Shown here piece after piece: positions 24,704 through 34,608 of a stretch of DNA of 64,000 bases; the first letter of the stretch is position 1; each line of letters begins with the position of its first letter. The notes beneath the pieces were generated by a model. The model worked only from the letters and a program-made list of their open reading frames with translations, was not told the DNA's origin and did not search any database. Where the stretch lies: contig NZ_JH992944.1 of the NCBI RefSeq assembly GCF_000315485.1, forward strand, positions 698,485-762,484, in the 5' to 3' direction. Source of the stretch: Bacteroides oleiciplenus YIT 12058 (GTDB lineage: Bacteria > Bacteroidota > Bacteroidia > Bacteroidales > Bacteroidaceae). The position numbers and the translations under genes are program-made.

Positions 24704-24735
24704 AAAAGGGAACCATCTCACGATGACTCCCTTTC
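24704..24735. terminator. bidirectional hairpin terminator after the ABC exporter
   Basis: Arms AAAGGGA (24705-24711) and TCCCTTT (24728-24734) with an inner ATC/GAT pair form a hairpin flanked by A-runs on the left. It sits between the convergent ABC exporter and nucleotidyltransferase genes and could serve both. Confidence 0.6.
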
Positions 24736-24773
24736 ATTCCTAATTTTAAATTGCTTTCGCAAAGTCTCCACGC

Positions 24774-25685
24774 TTAGAATAGCTTGGCAGGATATTCTCC
24801 TGCGTCCACTAAAGCCTGGATTTTATCTACAACACTCTGGCGGTCTTCAGGATAAGTCACGCCGAACCATTTACTTGTAGTGTCAAGAACTTCACATGTA
24901 GCAGTGCCGTCCTGAATCAATTTATCCACCATCAACGGGATGAAGAATTCACTCTTTAGGTTCTCCATATTCTTCGGATCACTCAGGAAGCCCTTGAAGA
25001 ACTCACAGCTGTAACCGAAGTAATCGGGAGTGAAGCCCCAGAAGTTCATACTTACCGGAGTCGTTTCGGGAGTAGCTACCCACTCGCCATTGTCATCCAT
25101 ATATTTCACTTCACCATCCATAGGCTGAATCTTGGTGCGTTCCACAACAGAAGTCAACAAACCGTTGGCATCCGTGCCGCAAAGGCCACGAGATACGGTG
25201 CCGCTTTCACTCAAAGTATTGCCAATACGGAAACCTACCATAGAATACACATTCTTTGAACCTTCCGGCAGTGCAGAAAGGAATTTACCCATTACCTGGA
25301 AAGAGTCACGACCATAAAAGTCATCACAGTTGATTACTGCAAACGGTTCTTTAATTACATTGGCACCCATCATTACAGCATGATTCGTTCCCCAGGGTTT
25401 GGTACGACCTTCGGGACAAGTGAAGCCTTCGGGTAGGTCGTCAATAGACTGGAATACCAGTTCGCACGGAATGTGACCTTCGTATTTGGAGATGATTTTA
25501 TCACGGAAGTCATTCTCAAAATCCTTACGGATAACGAAAACAAGCTTACCGAATCCAGCGTTAATGGCATCATAAATAGAATAATCCATAATAGTCTCGC
25601 CATTCGGCCCCAGTCCGTCCAATTGCTTCAAGCCACCATAACGGCTGCCCATACCGGCCGCCAATAAGAATAAAGTTGGTTTCAT
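24774..25685 (-). CDS. sugar nucleotidyltransferase family protein
   Basis: A 303-residue GT-A-fold nucleotidyltransferase. The N-terminus TLFLLAAGMGSRYGGLKQLD is the (L)xxGxGxRxxxxxxK nucleotide-binding signature, with INCDDFYG as the metal-binding aspartate motif and WGTNHAVMMGA before it. The substrate is probably a hexose-1-phosphate, but the sequence does not say which sugar. The gene is monocistronic: a promoter lies upstream and the convergent terminator downstream. Confidence 0.85.
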   Translation of the reverse strand: MKPTLFLLAAGMGSRYGGLKQLDGLGPNGETIMDYSIYDAINAGFGKLVFVIRKDFENDFRDKIISKYEGHIPCELVFQSIDDLPEGFTCPEGRTKPWGTNHAVMMGANVIKEPFAVINCDDFYGRDSFQVMGKFLSALPEGSKNVYSMVGFRIGNTLSESGTVSRGLCGTDANGLLTSVVERTKIQPMDGEVKYMDDNGEWVATPETTPVSMNFWGFTPDYFGYSCEFFKGFLSDPKNMENLKSEFFIPLMVDKLIQDGTATCEVLDTTSKWFGVTYPEDRQSVVDKIQALVDAGEYPAKLF

Positions 25686-25758
25686 ATTAGTTATTATTAA
25701 AAATAGGTTAGTGTATCACTGTTGATTACGCTGGCAAAATTACAAAAAATATAGTCAA

Positions 25759-25766
25759 CAAAGGTA
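25759..25766 (-). promoter_or_regulatory. -7 promoter element for the nucleotidyltransferase gene
   Basis: The minus strand reads TACCTTTG, about 75 nt before the ATG at 25685. No clear -33 box was seen. It separates the gene from tamL upstream on the same strand. Confidence 0.45.
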
Positions 25767-25809
25767 GACAATTAGTTCATAATTTAGCTCTATTGTACAA
25801 AACTTACCA

Positions 25810-28158
25810 TTAGAACGGATAACCAATAGCAAAATGCCATGCCATACCATCTTTAAACTTCGGAATATTATAGTACCCCTTCTTTCCTGTTTCATACGGA
25901 TCATGCAGTGCCACACCCCAGTCCAAACGGAACACAAGGAAATCCAGGTCGTACCGAAGACCAGCACCTGTGCCCAAAGCAATTTGTTTCGGGAAATTCT
26001 TCAAAGTGAGCTCTCCATTGGGCCTGGCATCATCCTTACGCATCAGCCAGACATTACCGGCATCAAGAAAGACAGCACCGTGTAAGTCACCAAGAATACG
26101 GAAACGATATTCCACGTTTGCCTCCATACGGATGTCACCCACGTGATTGATGTAAGAATACTTCTTCTCCTTATCAGGCGGATAACCACCGGGCCCGATG
26201 CTACGAGCGGAATAGGCACGGATACTGTTGGCACCACCGATATAGAACTGCTCGGTATAAGGTGCAGTCGTAGCATTTCCATACGACCAGATTACTCCGC
26301 CCGCGATGCGGGAAGCAATCATCTGATTCTTGTCTATCCGATAATGGTAGCGGAATTCCGAGTTCAACTTCAGGAACTGAGCAAAAGGTACCCCCAGCAG
26401 TTTCTTATCTTTTTTACTGAACGATTCTCCAAATGCCCGGTAAATCAAAGAAGTCAGGTTACCGGCAGAAGCAACCGTAGTCTGCCACCAGATAGGATTA
26501 CGCACGCCACGGAGAGAGGCATTATCATAGGTATAAGTATACTCCATCTTGGGAATAAACTGATTACGGAGGCTGATGTAAAGTGCAGGATTCTGAGCCT
26601 GTATGGTATCAAAAGCTGCAGTCGGATTACGAAGCACATTGAATGTCAACTGGAAGGGCGTGATGCTATGCTTACGAGTAGGCACAGGCTGAAAGTCATA
26701 CGTAACATTTCCACCAAAGGCGAGCAACTTGTAGTACTTAGCACGGTTCATCTGGTCTATGTAGACACGGAAAGTGGTGGAAGCCGGAAAGTCATACTCC
26801 TTATCGCCCATACGGGGAAAGACGATGCGTGGGAAAGTAAGTGCAGAGGATACCCCCAACTCATAGCTATTCATCAACGAACTACTGTTTTTACCCGTCT
26901 GCCATTCATAAGAACCATTTACTTTCACATTCCAGGTTTCGCCTCCACCGAAGACATTGTTTTTTGTTACGGTGAAGGCGGCACCGGGACCTGTCTGATT
27001 ATTACTTTTCATGGTGACGTTGAAGTCAAACTCAGCATCGTACGGTTTATCCAGCATGGCGCGGATATTCACGTCAAGAGTATCGGAAACGAGTGCCGTA
27101 TCGCGAGGCGTGTACTGCATCTCCAGATAGCGAAAAATACCCACACTAGCCAAACGCTCCTGGATACGGGTCTGCCGATACTGGCTGTACAATTTGTCCG
27201 GGCGATGGCGCATGCCTCCTTTATCCAGTTCCTGACGTTTTCTCTGGTACCCCTGATAGTGCAACCAGCGATAAAGCATATTGGGGCGTACTTTTAGTTT
27301 ATCGTAGTAGTGTATCCAGAAAGTCTTATAATAAAGGCTATCATTGGGCATCTGCCCCTGCGGACCATGAAGATAGAAATTGGTATTTCCAACAAAGAAA
27401 GGCCGTTCGGCGTCTTTCGGTAAACCGGGAACAGGTATCATGCGCAGACTGACGTGCCCGCCGGGGACAAGTGTTGTGTCTGCCTGATAAGTCAGATAGT
27501 CGGGACGGAAATAGTAATAGCCCATATTGCGCAGCAGACCACTGATACGGGTGCGCTCGCCATCGAGGTCGGTGACGTTGAATTGTTCGCCTGGGCTGAT
27601 GAGGGAGCGGCGACGCCCCAGATTGATAATGCGCATAGTGGTATCGTTGAAACCGCGATAATAAACGGTATCAATGAAGTACGGGTTGCGCATGTCGACG
27701 GTGTATTGCAACTTAGCTTTCAGACTGTCCTTGGGATTGACAAAGGTTTGATAGCTGACTGTACCGTTGAAGTAACCGTAATCGTGCAGGATATTGGTTG
27801 CTACTTTCTGACGAATATCCGGATTGACAGTGGACAAGAACACAGGAGTAGCGGCAAAGCGGTTGAATATCCACTTGCCGAAACCTTTCTTATACTTACT
27901 GAAACCATTGTACACCCACAATCCGAAAGGAAAAGGTATACGGTATTCGGAGCTACCAAGCAGAGAGTTGTTGGGAGCTTTAGCAAGGGCTGCTTCCACT
28001 TCTTCCATTGCCGTCACACCGACCGAAGTCACAGACCGGTTCTCCACTATCATCGGCTTTTGTCCGGTGTAGAGCACTTCGCCTTCGGGCAGGTGCTTAG
28101 TGGTGGAGCAGGCTGCCAGAAGCAGAGTTGCAATGAGTATATATACAAGTTTCTTCAT
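25810..28158 (-). CDS. tamL: TamL, BamA/TamA-like outer-membrane lipoprotein
   Basis: A 782-residue Omp85-superfamily protein that carries a lipobox (LLLAACSTTKHLPEGE, Cys17), the mark of the Bacteroidetes-specific TamL branch. An N-terminal POTRA-type region is followed by a C-terminal 16-strand-type barrel with family segments FYIGGANSIRAYSARSIGPGGY and FLDAGNVW; it ends WHFAIGYPF with C-terminal Phe. TamL works with TamB in outer-membrane homeostasis. tamB lies directly upstream in the same operon, which supports the call. Confidence 0.9.
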   Translation of the reverse strand: MKKLVYILIATLLLAACSTTKHLPEGEVLYTGQKPMIVENRSVTSVGVTAMEEVEAALAKAPNNSLLGSSEYRIPFPFGLWVYNGFSKYKKGFGKWIFNRFAATPVFLSTVNPDIRQKVATNILHDYGYFNGTVSYQTFVNPKDSLKAKLQYTVDMRNPYFIDTVYYRGFNDTTMRIINLGRRRSLISPGEQFNVTDLDGERTRISGLLRNMGYYYFRPDYLTYQADTTLVPGGHVSLRMIPVPGLPKDAERPFFVGNTNFYLHGPQGQMPNDSLYYKTFWIHYYDKLKVRPNMLYRWLHYQGYQRKRQELDKGGMRHRPDKLYSQYRQTRIQERLASVGIFRYLEMQYTPRDTALVSDTLDVNIRAMLDKPYDAEFDFNVTMKSNNQTGPGAAFTVTKNNVFGGGETWNVKVNGSYEWQTGKNSSSLMNSYELGVSSALTFPRIVFPRMGDKEYDFPASTTFRVYIDQMNRAKYYKLLAFGGNVTYDFQPVPTRKHSITPFQLTFNVLRNPTAAFDTIQAQNPALYISLRNQFIPKMEYTYTYDNASLRGVRNPIWWQTTVASAGNLTSLIYRAFGESFSKKDKKLLGVPFAQFLKLNSEFRYHYRIDKNQMIASRIAGGVIWSYGNATTAPYTEQFYIGGANSIRAYSARSIGPGGYPPDKEKKYSYINHVGDIRMEANVEYRFRILGDLHGAVFLDAGNVWLMRKDDARPNGELTLKNFPKQIALGTGAGLRYDLDFLVFRLDWGVALHDPYETGKKGYYNIPKFKDGMAWHFAIGYPF

Positions 28159-28215
28159 CTTCTTTGCTTTATGTTTGCAGGCGTAATTATTCGCCCCTAC
28201 AAGTTATCATTCATG

Positions 28216-31200
28216 TTATTCACTGACCGGCTCTATTTTCTTCTTCCTTTTGAAAATGAATAACTCACTCAGCTTGTCCATCTTACGGCGGAGCACAAGC
28301 CCAACACCCGTCTCAGTGATTTCACCATCAAGCACACTTTCATAGTTCTTGTTGTGGAAGACGCGAACGTAACGCGTTCCACTATTATCCAGTCGATATT
28401 CCAGTGAGATATTATCGATAAACGACTCAACGTCATTCGTGGCATTAGCACCGCTGGACACTTTTCCACCGATAATAACCTGCACACGGTCATTAAAGAA
28501 ACGTTGCGAATAACGGAAACTATAATCCGTTTGCTTATCACCTGTTTCGGCAGCGGTACGGTCCTCAATGCCAACGCTGAGGGAGGCATTCTTAAGGTTT
28601 CCTGTTAATGAATTAATCTGGCTTTGCAGTACACTGTTCAATGCAGAGCCCATAGTCAGACCACCGCCTTTTCCACTATTGTACAAATACATACCTGTGG
28701 CAAGCATGGTGATGGCCTGTTTACTTCGTTCGTCTGCACTCATTGCCACCAGTTCATTCTGCACGCTGGCATCCTCGGGTGCGCTGAGGTTGAAACTCAG
28801 GTCGGGGTTTTCCAGACTGTTCTTAATACTGATGGACACATCGAAGTTTACCATGCGCGAGCCACTATTGTCATCGCCATCGGAGACGGAAGCGCGGACA
28901 CGTTCCGTGGCAGTCAGGTTCAGTTTGGGGTTCATCGGATTCCCCGTCCAGTCCACATAACTACCATTGGTGAACTGGAACTCTTTCAAAGGAATAACAG
29001 GCAAAGCGTACTTCATCATACCACCAATTAAGGTGTAACGACCGGACAATGTGAGATCTCCTTGCGGAGTATATTGCAGATTCAAGTCTCCTCCACCCTC
29101 AAGTTCCACACGGCTGCTGCGGTCGGGACTGAGGTCGGCACGCAAGCGCACAGCATCGTCAATATGCACGGACATCAACATATCCATACCACCGAGGGAC
29201 ATTGTAGGCACTTCAGCCTGCTGCACCGAAGTGGTGTCCGTGAAAGAAGTGAACTTCACAAGTTCACCCAAACGGTCTTCCACCGTCAACGGAGAATCGG
29301 TCAGCACATAAGTCACATCCGTATTGCCCAGCAGATTCATGTTCCCACGCATAGTCAACGCATCAAGCGGACCACGCACAGTGGCATTCAAGTCGACAAA
29401 GATTTTACCGTAGAGCATGCTTTCCTTGGTACGGGGCGCATCAAGCAAAGTATAATTTTGGGCGCGCAGATTCAGCTTTGCGGTCGGCTTCTCCATATTG
29501 CGGAAGTCTACATTACCGTCTATCGTAAAGGGATTACGACTGGTGGTGTATATGGCAAACTTATTAAATACAAGCTGATTGTCTTCTATCCTCAGCGGAC
29601 GGTTATCGAACCAGTAGCGTGCACCTGCCTGGCGGGCATAGACCGATACGCTATCCAGCGAAAGTTCTCCGCTCAACTTCGGCTTTTCCATAGCACCACT
29701 GATGTAGAGACCTCCGTCAATGTCACCTGTGAGGGCGACCATGCGGTCAGGAATGAAAGCATTAGCGAGAGAGAGCGGGAAATGTTCGAAGGTGGTGTTG
29801 ACATCGATGGAATCGCGCCCGCTCTTCTGCGTCAGCACGGCGTCGGCAGTCAATACTTCCTGATCTCCCGAACGGAAATAAGCATTTAGGTAATGAGTAC
29901 CCGCATCACCCGGCAACCATGTGGCACCCAGTCCGATATTACCTACCGGTTGGCGTTCGTAAGTCAGGTTTTCCACACCGGCTTCTGCCGATACTTGCAG
30001 TGAAGTAGCCGTCTGTATATAGTTTGCTTCTGCTGAGAAAAGTCCTGTTATCCGTGGCATATAAGGCAGGATACCACTCAGTTTATCCAAGCGGAAACGG
30101 ACTAATTCCAGATTGATGTTCTGCAAAGAAACGGTGTCCGATCTGTCGGACTGCATACGAAAACAGAGACCGTCATTACTGTCCATATCCACATTGGCAT
30201 AGACGCGCATATTCTTATGCAAGTAAATCCAGTCGTTGCCATCCACAAAGTGAAACTTCTGGAAAGCGATGATAGGTTCGGCAGGCGTCAGACGGAAGGC
30301 AATGCCATTGCCTCTGCCTCTCCCTTCGATGAGTGGACGGGCATTAATACCAAGATCAAGCCCTGTGTCACCCTTATCATCTACATAGTTCAAAGTCAGT
30401 TCCGCATCGTCATTACGAATTTCACCGGTCAACGTGCTACGGAATACGACCTGAGGATTCTTCGGACCATTGATAACGCCACCCTGCAACTTCATGCGGG
30501 CAGTATCCTGACTAATAGCAAAGAAGATGGTGTCCAACTGCAAAGAGTCCATGCGCAAACCGTGTATAGCAGTGCGACCGTTAATACCTCGCCGGGGTGT
30601 AGTGCCAAATCGCAAAGTTAAATCATTGAAAGAAATATCCTTCGTTGCCAGAAAGTAACTGACGGGGTTTTGCTGACCCGCTTTCAGCTGCATGCCTGCC
30701 GAGGGCAATGCACGCCGCAGTTCGGCATGATCGAGTTGTTTCTGCTCTATTTGTTTAGTGAGAAGTGTGGCAAAGGCGGTACCTTGATCCAGCAGTTTCT
30801 TCAAGGTACTGCGAGCACGGAACTGGAAATCAAGGTCACCAGCATCCAGTTTCATCTTAATAGAGTCGTGGCGTGCTTCTGCACCAAGACTGAAAGCAAT
30901 AGGATGACTCAACGGTTTAGGAGAAATGCCCAACTCATATAAGCCAACTTCTTCCACATTCATATCAATTCTACCATCCAGATACTTACGATCCAGATGC
31001 ATATCAGCATCCGCCCGCATCTTCAACAGAGGATTATCACTTGCCAGATGTACGGTAGCGAGAGCAGATTTCAGTCCTGCTGTCAGGTCTATGCCAGAGA
31101 CATTCCAATGACCATATTGTAACTCGCTGAGAGATGCTTTCAAGATAGCCGTAGTGTGATGATTGGCGGGATCGAAACCCTGGCCTTTTGCAGCAACCTT

Positions 31201-32853
31201 TGCCGAAAGAGTATAAATAGAGTCTTTGGGTAGGAAATGATGTAGTTGCAGGGCATCTATACTGAAATCGGCTTGATAGGCTTCTGTGGCGGTATTATAG
31301 TGAGCCAGCAGATTCAGTATACCTTCGCTTTCTTGCAATTTCAATGTGGCGTCATACTTGGGACCATCCATACCAAGACGCGCTTTCAGGTGCATACTGT
31401 CCGGCACTACAATGGAACCATCCGGGGTGAGACCTGTCAACCCTGTGAGGAAATTCAGGTTCTGTGTACGAATGTCGAAGTCAATACTTCCGTTTCGCGT
31501 CAGACTATCAGTGAGATTCCATATTTCGCCGCCACCGTCCAGGGTAAAAGCGCCCGGCAGGTCGATGTTAAAGCGAGAAATCTGCATTTGCTTGAAGTTA
31601 CCCTCTGTGCCGGCACGGATGACGAGTGGGCGGAAGGGATAGGCTTCTTTAAAAGTTTCGGGCAGCCCACCGGCAAAAAGCAGAACATCTTGCTTGCCGA
31701 TGCGGGCATTGAAACGAGCGGTCAATCGCCCGGTAGTGGGGATATCCACCAGTTCCCAATAAGTTTGTGCGGTGAAGTCCATCTCGCTGTGCGGAGTAAG
31801 TAGGCGCAAGTAGGGCACCTGTATCACAGTGGAGTCAGCAAACACACGTCCCGTCAGTGAAGTGACGCTCAGACCGGAACGCTCGCTCATGGAAAATTCG
31901 CGAATAACGGCGTTAATATTATGTCCGGCATAAAGCACGGAATCTACACCAATTTGTATATCCCGCAAAGCGATGTGTGAAGCATCGAAACCCGGAGTAG
32001 GCTTCACGATGGTGCTATCGGCGTTTGCAAGACTACCTGTATCAATAAGGCTATTCAGTGCATTGACAAGCCGGTTGCCTGTATCATAATTCACAGATGT
32101 ACCGCTGAGTTGGAATTGCCTGAAGCCATAAATCTGACGCCCGAGGTCGGCGGTGGCATCATCTATCTCCGCTTCGCCTAAGCGAGCTGCAAGGTTCATA
32201 GAATCAAGCGGCATCTGCAGGTCTACGGAGACGTTTTTCAATGCCAGTTTGTGCAACGCCACTTTCCAGTTGAGGGCAGTGGTAGTGGTATCCGGCTCGG
32301 TAGTAGTGGTGTCATTCATCACTACCAGCATGTGAGTATCGCTCAATTCTATACGGTTGAGGACGGCATCTTCCGTCTTCAGATTAATTCCGTGGCTTTC
32401 AAGGAAGAAGCGTCCCAACACACCTTTCAGTTGCATACCCTCTATCAGATTGGCAGAGTTCAAAGAAACGCCTTTCAGCGTTACTTCGTCCACCTCTACC
32501 TGTCCTCGTATCAAGGGCCATGCCTGAACACGCACGTTCAGACTTTCGAGCAACAGCAACGTGTCGGAAACCTGTTCCAAAGCAAGGGAGTCACCAGGAA
32601 CGGAAGGTACCTGTTTGCCTGTCTGCACAGGCTGAATAACCTGCACGCCACGCACCAATAAGTTCAGCGGGAAGCGGAGATCAATTCGCTGGACGGATAT
32701 ATCCATACCCGTAGCGTCGGATACGATGGCAGTCGCCTGTTTACGTATCAGGTTTTGTACGGGAGGCACATAAAGCAATACCATCAGTATTACAAATAAT
32801 ATAATCGGAGTGAGCAGTATCCACACTACCCATTTTATCCATTTTCTTCTCAT
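28216..32853 (-). CDS. tamB: TamB, translocation/assembly module protein
   Basis: A 1545-residue periplasm-spanning AsmA-like protein. One N-terminal membrane helix (IKWVVWILLTPIILFVILMVLLYV; about residues 7-30) is followed by a long repetitive beta-taco region and a C-terminal DUF490/TamB domain, with GRYTLIGGMMKYALPVIPLKE and SAPEDASVQNELVAM among recognisable segments. TamB-type proteins are thought to conduct lipids between membranes and to assist barrel assembly. tamL follows after 57 nt, the conserved pairing. A Thr-rich run (about residues 185-195) is probably a flexible loop. Confidence 0.92.
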   Translation of the reverse strand: MRRKWIKWVVWILLTPIILFVILMVLLYVPPVQNLIRKQATAIVSDATGMDISVQRIDLRFPLNLLVRGVQVIQPVQTGKQVPSVPGDSLALEQVSDTLLLLESLNVRVQAWPLIRGQVEVDEVTLKGVSLNSANLIEGMQLKGVLGRFFLESHGINLKTEDAVLNRIELSDTHMLVVMNDTTTTEPDTTTTALNWKVALHKLALKNVSVDLQMPLDSMNLAARLGEAEIDDATADLGRQIYGFRQFQLSGTSVNYDTGNRLVNALNSLIDTGSLANADSTIVKPTPGFDASHIALRDIQIGVDSVLYAGHNINAVIREFSMSERSGLSVTSLTGRVFADSTVIQVPYLRLLTPHSEMDFTAQTYWELVDIPTTGRLTARFNARIGKQDVLLFAGGLPETFKEAYPFRPLVIRAGTEGNFKQMQISRFNIDLPGAFTLDGGGEIWNLTDSLTRNGSIDFDIRTQNLNFLTGLTGLTPDGSIVVPDSMHLKARLGMDGPKYDATLKLQESEGILNLLAHYNTATEAYQADFSIDALQLHHFLPKDSIYTLSAKVAAKGQGFDPANHHTTAILKASLSELQYGHWNVSGIDLTAGLKSALATVHLASDNPLLKMRADADMHLDRKYLDGRIDMNVEEVGLYELGISPKPLSHPIAFSLGAEARHDSIKMKLDAGDLDFQFRARSTLKKLLDQGTAFATLLTKQIEQKQLDHAELRRALPSAGMQLKAGQQNPVSYFLATKDISFNDLTLRFGTTPRRGINGRTAIHGLRMDSLQLDTIFFAISQDTARMKLQGGVINGPKNPQVVFRSTLTGEIRNDDAELTLNYVDDKGDTGLDLGINARPLIEGRGRGNGIAFRLTPAEPIIAFQKFHFVDGNDWIYLHKNMRVYANVDMDSNDGLCFRMQSDRSDTVSLQNINLELVRFRLDKLSGILPYMPRITGLFSAEANYIQTATSLQVSAEAGVENLTYERQPVGNIGLGATWLPGDAGTHYLNAYFRSGDQEVLTADAVLTQKSGRDSIDVNTTFEHFPLSLANAFIPDRMVALTGDIDGGLYISGAMEKPKLSGELSLDSVSVYARQAGARYWFDNRPLRIEDNQLVFNKFAIYTTSRNPFTIDGNVDFRNMEKPTAKLNLRAQNYTLLDAPRTKESMLYGKIFVDLNATVRGPLDALTMRGNMNLLGNTDVTYVLTDSPLTVEDRLGELVKFTSFTDTTSVQQAEVPTMSLGGMDMLMSVHIDDAVRLRADLSPDRSSRVELEGGGDLNLQYTPQGDLTLSGRYTLIGGMMKYALPVIPLKEFQFTNGSYVDWTGNPMNPKLNLTATERVRASVSDGDDNSGSRMVNFDVSISIKNSLENPDLSFNLSAPEDASVQNELVAMSADERSKQAITMLATGMYLYNSGKGGGLTMGSALNSVLQSQINSLTGNLKNASLSVGIEDRTAAETGDKQTDYSFRYSQRFFNDRVQVIIGGKVSSGANATNDVESFIDNISLEYRLDNSGTRYVRVFHNKNYESVLDGEITETGVGLVLRRKMDKLSELFIFKRKKKIEPVSE

Positions 32854-32943
32854 GAGAGTATCATTCGATAGTCAGTGTTTAAATCGTTACAAAGTAAACA
32901 AATTCTCTCGACATTTGGTTGTTACATAAGAGAAAAAGGCTAT

Positions 32944-34494
32944 TTATTCCACTATCCAGCGTTCTATATTCCGGATTTTATTATTAAAGTTTACTCCTAT
33001 TTTGAAGACACGGCGCTGATTGGTGGCAAAAGAAAGCGCATGTTTCTCTTCATTCATCTGTGCCACCACCTCTTCAGCCGTACCTTCCGGCATGAACTTC
33101 ATAATGTAAATGTAGCTGTCTGTTTGCAGTATGAGATCAATACACTCCTTACTACTATGATATTCAACCTCGATAGAAAAACTCATAAGGCGAAAAACAA
33201 CGAAGAGCATGTTCCGGCAGTGCAGTTCCGAAGCGCATGCAAGTCCATGAGGCGTGCCTGCAAAAAAGCTTTGCAAACGGTGGAAGAAAGCATTAGGCTG
33301 CCCCATGCGCACTTCATGCACACACTTCTGTATCTCGAACGCCGCTTCCGTTTTATTGAAGCGTGTGTGGAATGATAACAGAAAGTTCATAAACCCCTGT
33401 TCTACTTCACAGTCCGGGAAGCCCAAGGTGCAGAGTTTCAGGCTGGGATCGTAATCTCTGATGGTAAGATACCCGGTCTGGTAAAATACAGATACTGGAT
33501 TATCGGATGAAGCATGTATCCCCATCAACACACTTTCGGGAACTCCTATATTCAGAATCTCATCCAAATCATAAGAGGACTTTTTCAACAATTCAGTAAG
33601 GTAGGCCGATGCATCGGTTATCAACCGGTAATTCCCAAATGCCTTACTCTTTAAAGCATTAAACAGACTAAACGGATTATATACCTCCAAAGCATCGTGT
33701 CCGAAGTGGTATCCACCATAATGTTTCCGCAATTCGGCATACGCTTCGGCCGGTGTAATCTCTCTTGCAGTCGCCAGTTTATTGATTTCAGAGGTGAAAT
33801 TATCGCGCAACTCTTGCTCGCTAATGCCGCAGATGTCCGCATACTCAGTCTGCATGGAGATATCAATCATATTGTCCAGACCACTAAAAGCACCAGAATC
33901 GCCCATCCGGGAGGTTCCGACCAGCAGGGTAAATTCAATATGCTCATCAGCATTCTTCGTCACACAATAAAAGGCTTCCAGCATATTACGAAAACTTTCA
34001 CACAGCGTTTCGTTGCCCATAGCGTCAAGTACGGGCTTGTCATATCCATCTACTAAAATGACTACCCGCTGTCCTTCTTTGAGGCAGGCTTGCTCTATAA
34101 TCCCCGCAAAGCGTATGGGTAATGACTTTTCTACAGTCTCCGTCCCATAACGTTTTTCCCACTCTGCCAACGTTCCATTCAGCTGATTCTCCAAACTATC
34201 CTGTGTATCATACTTCTGTACACTCAAATCCAGATGCAGCACAGGGCGCACCGTCCACTCCTTTTCCAAAGTTTCTATGGCAAGGCCTTCGAATAGCTCT
34301 TTTTTGCCGAGAAAGAAAGCTTCCAGCATGCTCACAAGCAGACTCTTCCCGAAACGACGCGGACGGTGAAGGAAGTAGTGACTGCCCGCATTTATCATTT
34401 TATAAATCTGTGCAGTCTTATCTACATAGAAGTAGCCTTCGCTCCGCAATTTCCCGAAGCCCCGAATGCCAACCGGATATTTATTTTCGCTCAT
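32944..34494 (-). CDS. AAA-ATPase / PD-(D/E)XK protein with degraded catalytic motifs
   Basis: A 516-residue member of the 'predicted AAA-ATPase' plus PDDEXK_9 family, common in many copies in Bacteroidales. Walker A is intact (HRPRRFGKSLLV, residues 43-54). Walker B reads VVILVDGYDKP: the family's usual LIDEYDKP Glu is Gly150 (codon GGA at 34047-34045). The C-terminal nuclease-like motif, usually YIIEFK, reads YIMKFM, so the ExK pair is Lys466 and Met468. The rest aligns normally with the family, e.g. HALSFATNQRRVFKIGVNF. The reading frame is intact. Either this is a recently inactivated copy or it keeps a non-catalytic function. Function of the family is unknown. Confidence 0.8.
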   Translation of the reverse strand: MSENKYPVGIRGFGKLRSEGYFYVDKTAQIYKMINAGSHYFLHRPRRFGKSLLVSMLEAFFLGKKELFEGLAIETLEKEWTVRPVLHLDLSVQKYDTQDSLENQLNGTLAEWEKRYGTETVEKSLPIRFAGIIEQACLKEGQRVVILVDGYDKPVLDAMGNETLCESFRNMLEAFYCVTKNADEHIEFTLLVGTSRMGDSGAFSGLDNMIDISMQTEYADICGISEQELRDNFTSEINKLATAREITPAEAYAELRKHYGGYHFGHDALEVYNPFSLFNALKSKAFGNYRLITDASAYLTELLKKSSYDLDEILNIGVPESVLMGIHASSDNPVSVFYQTGYLTIRDYDPSLKLCTLGFPDCEVEQGFMNFLLSFHTRFNKTEAAFEIQKCVHEVRMGQPNAFFHRLQSFFAGTPHGLACASELHCRNMLFVVFRLMSFSIEVEYHSSKECIDLILQTDSYIYIMKFMPEGTAEEVVAQMNEEKHALSFATNQRRVFKIGVNFNNKIRNIERWIVE

Positions 34495-34520
34495 AATACT
34501 CTGAATTTATTCATTTTAGA

Positions 34521-34528
34521 CAAAGATA
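34521..34528 (-). promoter_or_regulatory. -7 promoter element for the AAA-ATPase gene
   Basis: The minus strand reads TATCTTTG, matching TAnnTTTG, 26 nt before the ATG at 34494. The intact element suggests the gene can still be transcribed even though its catalytic motifs are changed. Confidence 0.45.
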
Positions 34529-34608
34529 CGCCTTTATAATGGAATAGTAACCTTTTTCCGGCAGATAGATTTCAGCCAGATAAAGCAGAAGCCAACAATG
34601 AATCTATT

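Noticed and set aside
24774..25685. Nucleotidyltransferase as part of the kinase/PqqD cassette
   Set aside because: It is on the opposite strand, with its own promoter, beyond a terminator.
28160..28215. Short GGCG/CGCC palindrome in the tamB-tamL gap
   Set aside because: Only 4-bp arms with mismatches; too weak to list as an element, although it resembles dispersed repeats.
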